NCBI GenBank assembly: GCA_910584605.1
Contig: CAJUAW010000114.1
Span: 1-8,947, forward strand
Direction of reading: 5' to 3'
Length of the DNA stretch: 8,947 bases
DNA from: an uncultured Oscillospiraceae bacterium
Lineage (GTDB): Bacteria > Bacillota_A > Clostridia > Oscillospirales > Oscillospiraceae
Shown here piece after piece: positions 1 through 6,700 of the stretch. How positions within the stretch are numbered: position 1 is the first letter of the stretch; each line of letters starts with the position of its first letter. The notes beneath the pieces were generated by a model. That model was not told the origin of the DNA, did no database searches, and worked only from the letters and a program-made list of their open reading frames with translations. Position numbers and translations under genes: made by a program.

Positions 1-35
1 AAACTACAAAATTTCTTCGGCGTTTTCTTACAATT

Positions 36-638
36 TCAAATTGGCGTTGACAGGATATGCTGCCCGAAGCACTCCAGCATATTGGGGTCAAACGCACCGC
101 AGGCGCCGGAGAGGATCATTCCTCTGGCCTGGGCCGGGGTGTAGGTGGGCTTGTAGGCCCGGGGGTGGGTCAGGGCGTCGAAAGCGTCGGCCAGCCCCAC
201 AACATGCACCCACGGGGCGATATGCCTGCCCGCCAGTCCGTCCGGATAGCCCCTGCCGTCCCAGCGTTCGTGATGGTGGAGACAGACATCGCAGGCGGAA
301 GAGAAATCGTCACATTGCCGCAATGCCGGGATGGCCTCCAGCAGCTTGCAACCCTGGATGGTATGCGTCTTCACGATGTTGAACTCCTCCGCCGTCAGCG
401 TGCCGGGCTTGTTTAAGATCGCTGCCGGGATATTCTTTTTCCCAATATCATGCAGAGCAGCCAGGGCGGCATATCGCTGAGCTTCCAGCCGGGCCAGGGC
501 GGGGATCACGCCAGCAGCGGAAAAAACGATGAGCATCTGCTCCGTCAAATGCTGGAATTGATGGCTGTGAGGGTCGTGTTCGATCAAAAGCGATGTCCGG
601 TCCAGTACAGTCGCCACGGGTTCGGAATGAGTCTGCAA
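36..638 (-). CDS. Stand-alone HD-GYP domain protein, putative cyclic-di-GMP phosphodiesterase
   Basis: A 200-residue cytoplasmic protein that is essentially one HD-GYP domain, a metal-dependent phosphohydrolase family that mostly degrades cyclic-di-GMP. All hallmark motifs are visible, numbered from the TTG start: N-terminal His region (PHSHQFQH, 23-30), HDIGK at 63-67, the following KTH (His92), the HHH at 121-123, the GYP signature RGYPDG at 129-134, and the distal metal-ligand Asp in LADAFDALT (151-157). The typical C-terminal FDP (183-185) is present, so the domain looks complete. There is no sensor, receiver, PAS or membrane segment, so input must come from expression level or a partner. 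The start at 638 is chosen because GGAGGTGA lies 5 nt upstream. The longer reading to 755 would overlap the preceding gene and has no comparable site. It lies 64 bp downstream of the giant surface-protein gene on the same strand, so co-transcription is plausible. The enzymatic activity is inferred from conserved residues. Confidence 0.9.
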   Translation of the reverse strand: MQTHSEPVATVLDRTSLLIEHDPHSHQFQHLTEQMLIVFSAAGVIPALARLEAQRYAALAALHDIGKKNIPAAILNKPGTLTAEEFNIVKTHTIQGCKLLEAIPALRQCDDFSSACDVCLHHHERWDGRGYPDGLAGRHIAPWVHVVGLADAFDALTHPRAYKPTYTPAQARGMILSGACGAFDPNMLECFGQHILSTPI

Positions 639-651
639 AAGAGTCACCTCC
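636..651 (-). promoter_or_regulatory. Ribosome binding site and TTG start of the HD-GYP gene
   Basis: On the minus strand GGAGGTGA (644-651) is followed after 5 nt by TTG (636-638), in frame with the HD-GYP domain. This near-perfect anti-SD match fixes a non-ATG start and removes 39 residues of the longest possible reading frame, which would have overlapped the upstream gene. Confidence 0.8.
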
Positions 652-667
652 AGTTTTGGTATAGTTT

Positions 668-695
668 GGGACGGCCCCTTTTCAGGAGCCGTCCC
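668..695 (-). other. Intergenic hairpin between the surface-protein and HD-GYP genes
   Basis: GGGACGGC (668-675) pairs with GCCGTCCC (688-695). After one mismatch (676/687) three more pairs form (677-679 with 684-686), closing a 4-nt loop. The stem begins 8 nt after the stop codon of the surface-protein gene. On the minus strand it is followed by AAACTATACC with no U-tract, so it is not a standard intrinsic terminator. It could protect the 3' end of the upstream message, act as a partial or Rho-type terminator, or mark a processing site between the two genes. The function is inferred; the stem itself is seen. Confidence 0.5.
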
Positions 696-702
696 GGTGT
701 AC

Positions 703-3700
703 TTAATAGCCTGTTTTGGGCAGCTTAGGTGTAGATGTATTGAGCTTGCGGACAATGGTGACCCAATATCCCTGGGCGGTCTGCCATGTACCCTGGTACT
801 TACCGCCCGCGTCGGCCCGGTTTATCAGCTGGTAGCCGTTGGCGATATTGCCGCTGACCACCACGCTCAGCGTGGGGCTGGTGGTGGACTGGAAGCCCAC
901 GGGCACTTTGCCGAAGTCAAAATAGATCTCCGTGACCTTCTCTCCCGCCTGGGTGGGAATGGCGTTAAGGTTGAAGGCATAGCTGCTGGTGCTGGCCAGA
1001 TTGGAGGCCAGCACCTGATAGTCGCCGCCGGAGCTGGTCTTGTAGAGGATGCGGTAATTGAGCCGCGCACTGTAGGTTCCGGTGGTCAGCAGCATGGCTG
1101 TGGCCGCATCGGTGGGGATACGGTCGTGCCAGAAGAAGTTTTCCAGCGGCACGTTGCTGGTGTTGGCCACCGTGAAGTCATAGCGCATCTGGCTTCCCGC
1201 CAGCACCTCGGCGTTGCCCCGTTTGGTGATGGTCACGCCCAGGTTGGAGGGCTTGTCGTAGTCGGACACCTTGATGATCTGGCCGGAGTATTCCAGCGTC
1301 TCATCGAAAGCCGTTCCGCTGAGCTTCCAGTAAGGCGGCGCTGTGACCTCCACGATCTTATATCGTCCCAGGGGCAGGGGCTTGGAGGCCGCCACGCCTC
1401 TGGCATCCGTGGTGATGTAATCAACCACCTTGCCGCTGCGGACTTCGCTGATCTCATACACCGCGCCCTTCAGCGGAGCGCCGGCGGGCGTGCCGGTGAC
1501 CTCGTTGTACTCAGCGGCGTACTTATAGACCTGGAACTGGCCCGTGATGGGAACATTCTTCCACTCGATCTCCACCGTTTTACCGGGCTGGACATAGATG
1601 GTCTTGTACTCCTTGTCCAGCTCGTAGCCGGGGGCTGCTTCCAGCTCGCGGATGAACAGCTTACCCTTGCCCTGAACAGTGAGGTCATCTATATAGATGT
1701 AGCCCTCGTTGTCGGTGGAATACTCCCCGATGGGGTTCTTGTTCTGATCGTAGAGCAGGAACTTCACATCGTAGATCCCCTCGCCGGTGACGCTGTTCAC
1801 CTTATGGATGATGATCCCGGAGAAGGGGGCGTTGGTAACAGTCAAGGTCGTTGTCTCATTGTCCTTGATGGTGAAATAGTGGGGCGTGCTGTCGATCTTG
1901 AAGCCGTCCGCCGCTTCGATCTCCACCGCGTAGTAGTCTCCGGCATCCAGCGGCACATGGACGCGGCCATTATCGCCGGTGGTCACAGTATTCACCAGAG
2001 CGCCGTCCATCTTCCGGATCTCAAAGGTGACGCCGGTGATCCGCCGGGACTTGTCGCTGGAGGATACCTTGATAAGCTCCAGTCCGCCGACAGAGGCATT
2101 GATAAAGGTAAGCGTCTGGGTATCGTTGGCATTGACCACCACCGTCTGGCTCCTGGTATTGGGGTCGATGGTGTAGCCGGGCAGCGTCTCGATCTCCTCT
2201 ACGATGACAGTGCCGGTGATGCCCAGAATCTTGATCTGGCCCAGGGCATCCGTGGTATACAGTCCGTTAGAAGAAATTTTTCCGCCATCCATATCCACAT
2301 TTCTGCCGTCCGCATAGGTGATCTTGAACTTCACACCTGCCAAAGGCTTCTTCGTCAGAGCGTCCACCTTGTTGACGATGAGCCCTCCGGCCTTCTTGTT
2401 CCAGAAGGTCATTGTCTGGCCCTCGCCGGTCTTGATGGTAATGGTCTGGGGCGTGGGATTGAGGATGTAGCCATCCAGCGTCTTTGTCTCCCGCGCGGTA
2501 ATAGTCGTACCCGGCTCCAGGTTGGGGATGGTGATGCGGCCGTCCTTGTCCGTGGTGTAGTAGCCGTTATTGGGTCCTACCACAGCGCCTGTGCCGTCCG
2601 TGACCAGGAACTCCACGCCCTTCAGGGGCTGGTTCTCTGTTCCGTCCACGAACTTCTGGATCGTGAGCGTGGTCGTGGGATCATTTTCAAAATCCAGGTT
2701 GTTGCCGCCATTGCCGCCTGTCCCGCTGCCGGAACCAGTGGAGCCGCTGCCGCTGGTCAGAGAGTTGCCCGTCCCATTATTTACCACGATGATCTGCGGA
2801 GTCGGGTTCAGCACATACCCATTAGGAACCTTCGTCTCTGTGACCACGACAGTGCTGCCGGGTTGGAGGCCGGTCACCGTAACCGTACCGTCTTTTCCGG
2901 TGGTGTATTTCCCAATGAGGACGCCATTGCTGTACTTGACTGTGAACTCCGTGTTCGGAACAGGTTTTCCGGTGACGGAATCCACTTTTGTTATGGTCAG
3001 GCTGCACAGGGGATCGTTATAAAAATAAAGTGTCTGCGTATCATCCGGCTTGACCTCCACCGTCTGCGTCCGGTTGGCCTCGTGGATGGTGTAACCGTCA
3101 ATGGTCTGCTGCTCGGTTATCACCAGCGTACCCACGATGCCGTTGAGGATGATCTGGCCGTTCTCATCGGTATAGTACAGACCGTTGGAGCTGATCTTTC
3201 CGTTTTCGTCCGGCAGGAACTCGCCGCTGGTGGTGGTGATTTTGAACGTCACGCCCTCCAGCGGGGTCTTCTTGTCCACAGAGCTGCGTTTGTTGATGAC
3301 CAAGCTTCCCGCGCGGGCATTTTCAAAGATCAGGCTGTTGGCCACGCCCTGCTTGATCTTGATGGTCTTGGGAGTCATATCCCGCACATATCCGTTGGGG
3401 GCCTTCTCCTCGGTGACGATGAGGATCTGCCCCGGCTGGAGGCCGGTAATGGTGATGAGCCCGTTGCGGTCGCTGGTGTAGCGGCCATTGTTTGTGCCGA
3501 TAGCCGCGCCGTCCTCGTCAGTTACGTGGAATATCGCGCCGGTCAGCGGGGTCTTGTCGGTACTCTGCTTCAGGATGGTCAGGGAGTTATCACGCTTGTT
3601 CCAGAAGGTCAGGCGCTGGACCTCCCCGCCTTTGATGAGAATGTCCTGGGGAGTGCCATCCAGCACAAAGCCCTCCACCGTCTTGATCTCACGTGCCTTG

Positions 3701-6700
3701 ACGGTGGTTCCGGGCTCCAGGCCGCTCAGAACGATCTCTCCGGCCTTGTCGGTGTAGTAGGTCCCATCATCAGGGCCGACTGCCGCGCCGCTGCCGTCCG
3801 TGACCTTGAACGCCACGCCGGACAGGGGCTCATTTTCCGTACCTTCAATAAACTTCTGGATAATGAGCGTTGTTGCAGGCTCGTTGTCAAAGGTCAGGGA
3901 GTTGGCAGCGCCAGAGCGAACCACGATATTCTTCGGGGTCTGATCCAGGATATACCCTGTCGGGGCCTTGGATTCCGATACCACAATGGTGGCGTTGGGC
4001 TCCAGACCAGTGACAGTCGCCGTACCGTCCGAGCCGGTGACGTAGCTGCCGTTGTTGGGGCCGACAGCTTTACCCTCGCTGTCCCGAACGGTGAAGGCGG
4101 CTCCCGCCAGGGGCTTCTTGGTCACAGCATCCCGCTTCAGGATGGTCAGCGTACAGAGGGGATCGTCATAAAATCTGAGAGTCTGCGTGTCCCCAGCATT
4201 GACCACCACCGTCTGGGGCGTGGGGTCCTTACGGTAATTATCCGGAGCCTTTTCCTCTGCAACGACATACGTGCCGGGCAGCAGCTTGGAGAGGACGATC
4301 TGCCCGTTGCGGTCGGTGGTGTAGAGGCCGTTGCTGCTGGTGAGCCCCTCATTGTCCGGTACCAGCTCGCCGCTGGCGGTGGTCACTTTGAACTGCGCGC
4401 CAACGAGGGGCTGCCTGGTCACAGAATCGTACTTCTCGATTATCAGGCCGCCCTTTTTGGTGTTTGTGACGATAACCGTTTGCGTATCGCCATTAGCGCC
4501 AATGACCACGTTGGTGCTGGGGGAATCCATCACATACCCTGCCGGAGCTTTGATCTCCGTCAAAACGTATGCGCCGGGAGCCAGATTGGTGATCCTGATT
4601 TCTCCTTGGGCGTCCGTGGTGAAGATGCCGTTGGAGGTCAGAGTGGACGTGCCGATCACACCGTCCAGGCCCACCTCGCAGCCGGCGGCGGTAGTGATGC
4701 GGAACTCAGCGCCGGGAAGGGGCGCGTTGGTATCGCTGTCCCGCTTTTGAACGATGATAGCCCCCTTTGGCTGATTTTTGAACGTCAGGGAGACGGTTTT
4801 ACCTTCCTTCACCTGGACGGTCTGGGACTGGGTATCGAGGATGAAACCGGCAGGAGCCTGTGTCTCGGTCACGACCACGCTCTTTCCGGGCTTCAGGCCG
4901 GTGATCCTGATCTCGCCGTTCTCATCTGTCCTAAAAATGCCATTGCTGTCGCCTATTACCGTTCCGTCCGCATAGATGATCTTGAACTCAGCGTTCTGGA
5001 GGGTGACGGAGGGGTTGACGGAGCAGACCTTCCGGATCAGGAGCATCCCATCCGGAGCATTGGTGAACCTGACGGTAACAACGCTCTGTTCGCCGTTATC
5101 TGCCAGCAGAATGGTTTCAGAGGACTGGATAATGGAGTAGCCGTCCGCCGGATCGACCTCCTCCAAAATATACGTTCCGGGTTTCAAACCTGTCCAGAGG
5201 GCGGTGCCGTTTTTCCCTGTCACCTTCGTACCGATGACGTTCCCGCCTGTGCCGGATGCCCCGGCCAGATAGCGGAGCTGGAAGGTACAGCCGGGGAGGG
5301 CCTCGCCGGTCACGCTGTCGTACTTCTCAACCGCTATTGCGTTGAGCGGCACATTCTCAAAGGTGATGGTTTTGCTCTCGCCGCCCTTGATATAAAACTC
5401 CTGGGTAGCCGGTTCCTTGATGGTGAAACCGGCTGCGGGTTCCAGCTCAGTCACTTTGTACCAGCCGTCCCGAAGCAGGTCCAGGATAAACTGACCGTTT
5501 GCGTCCGAGAAGTACGTGCCGAGGCTGTTCAGCTCGCCGGTGGTGGTATTGTTGCTGCCGTACCATACCTCGAACTTCGCCCCCTTGATGGGACTGCCGG
5601 TCACGCTGTCCACCTTGTTCACCGTCAGAGTAGGCTTCTTGTGGTTCTTGAAGTAGAGGGTGTGGTCCCGGTTGGGATAGAGCGTCACCATCTGGGCCGG
5701 AGCATCCTGCAGCCAGGGCGCGGGAACAGATTTCTCGCTGACCTCGTACACGCCGGGCAGCAGATTCTTCAGCTCCGCCCTGCCGTTGGCGTCGGTCTTA
5801 ATCTCATCCACGCTGTGACCATCCGCAGCCCGGACAGTAAAAACCGTGTTGGGAATGGGTTCGCCGGTATCGGCATCGTGCTTGTAAACGATGAGATTGG
5901 GCCGCTTCTGGTTCTCAATGGTGATCTCGGAAGTCTTGCCGGGGAACAGCTCCACGTGGTACTCCCGAATGTCGATGATGTGATTGGAGGTCGTGGCGGT
6001 TTCACGCACAGAATACACACCCGGCTCCAAGTCGGAAATCAAAATCTCGCCCTGGTCGTTGGTGATGCGGTCCAGATACCGGGTTCCGTCCTCAATCTTG
6101 GCGATACGGAAATGTACGCCGCCCAGGGGCGAACCATCCGAGCTTTTCTTGATAAGCCGCAGGGACGGCTTGATGTGATTGGTGAACACAAATCTTGCCG
6201 TCTCATTGCCGTCCAGCTGGATGATCCGCTGGGCCTCGTCTATGATGTAGCCGGGGCAGGAGATCTCCGTCACCACATACGCGCCCGGAGGCAGCTTGCT
6301 CAGGTCGATCTCGCCGTGTTCATCCGTGATGTATTCCTCCGGGCCGAAGCTGCCGTCCACGGACTTGATCTCAAACTTGGCGTTGGGAATGACCCTGGAG
6401 GGATCGCTGGCGTCCACCTTGACCAGCTTCATGCCGGGCTTCTTGTCATTGTAGAAGACGAGCTGCTTGATCCCATCCCCGGCGCGGAGTTCCACCTGCT
6501 GGGGAGTGCTGTCGATGATATGTTCATCACCCACAAACTTTTCCTGCACCACGTATGTGCCGGGGGTCAGGGCGGTAAGCAGGATCTCGCCCAGCTCGCC
6601 AGTCTCAAAGCTGCCCAGGGATTCGCCGTCCCGCCAGATCTCGAAGGTAACGCCGGACAGCACTTCCTTGTTGCTGCTGTCGTACTTGATGATCCGCAGG

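Noticed and set aside
639..705. Frameshift hiding a membrane anchor after LPKTG
   Set aside because: Reading all three minus-strand frames after the motif gives no hydrophobic segment followed by basic residues.
639..755. Upstream extension of the HD-GYP gene to a start at 755
   Set aside because: It would overlap the 3' end of the adhesin, crosses the intergenic hairpin and lacks a ribosome binding site. The TTG at 638 has a strong SD at 5 nt spacing.
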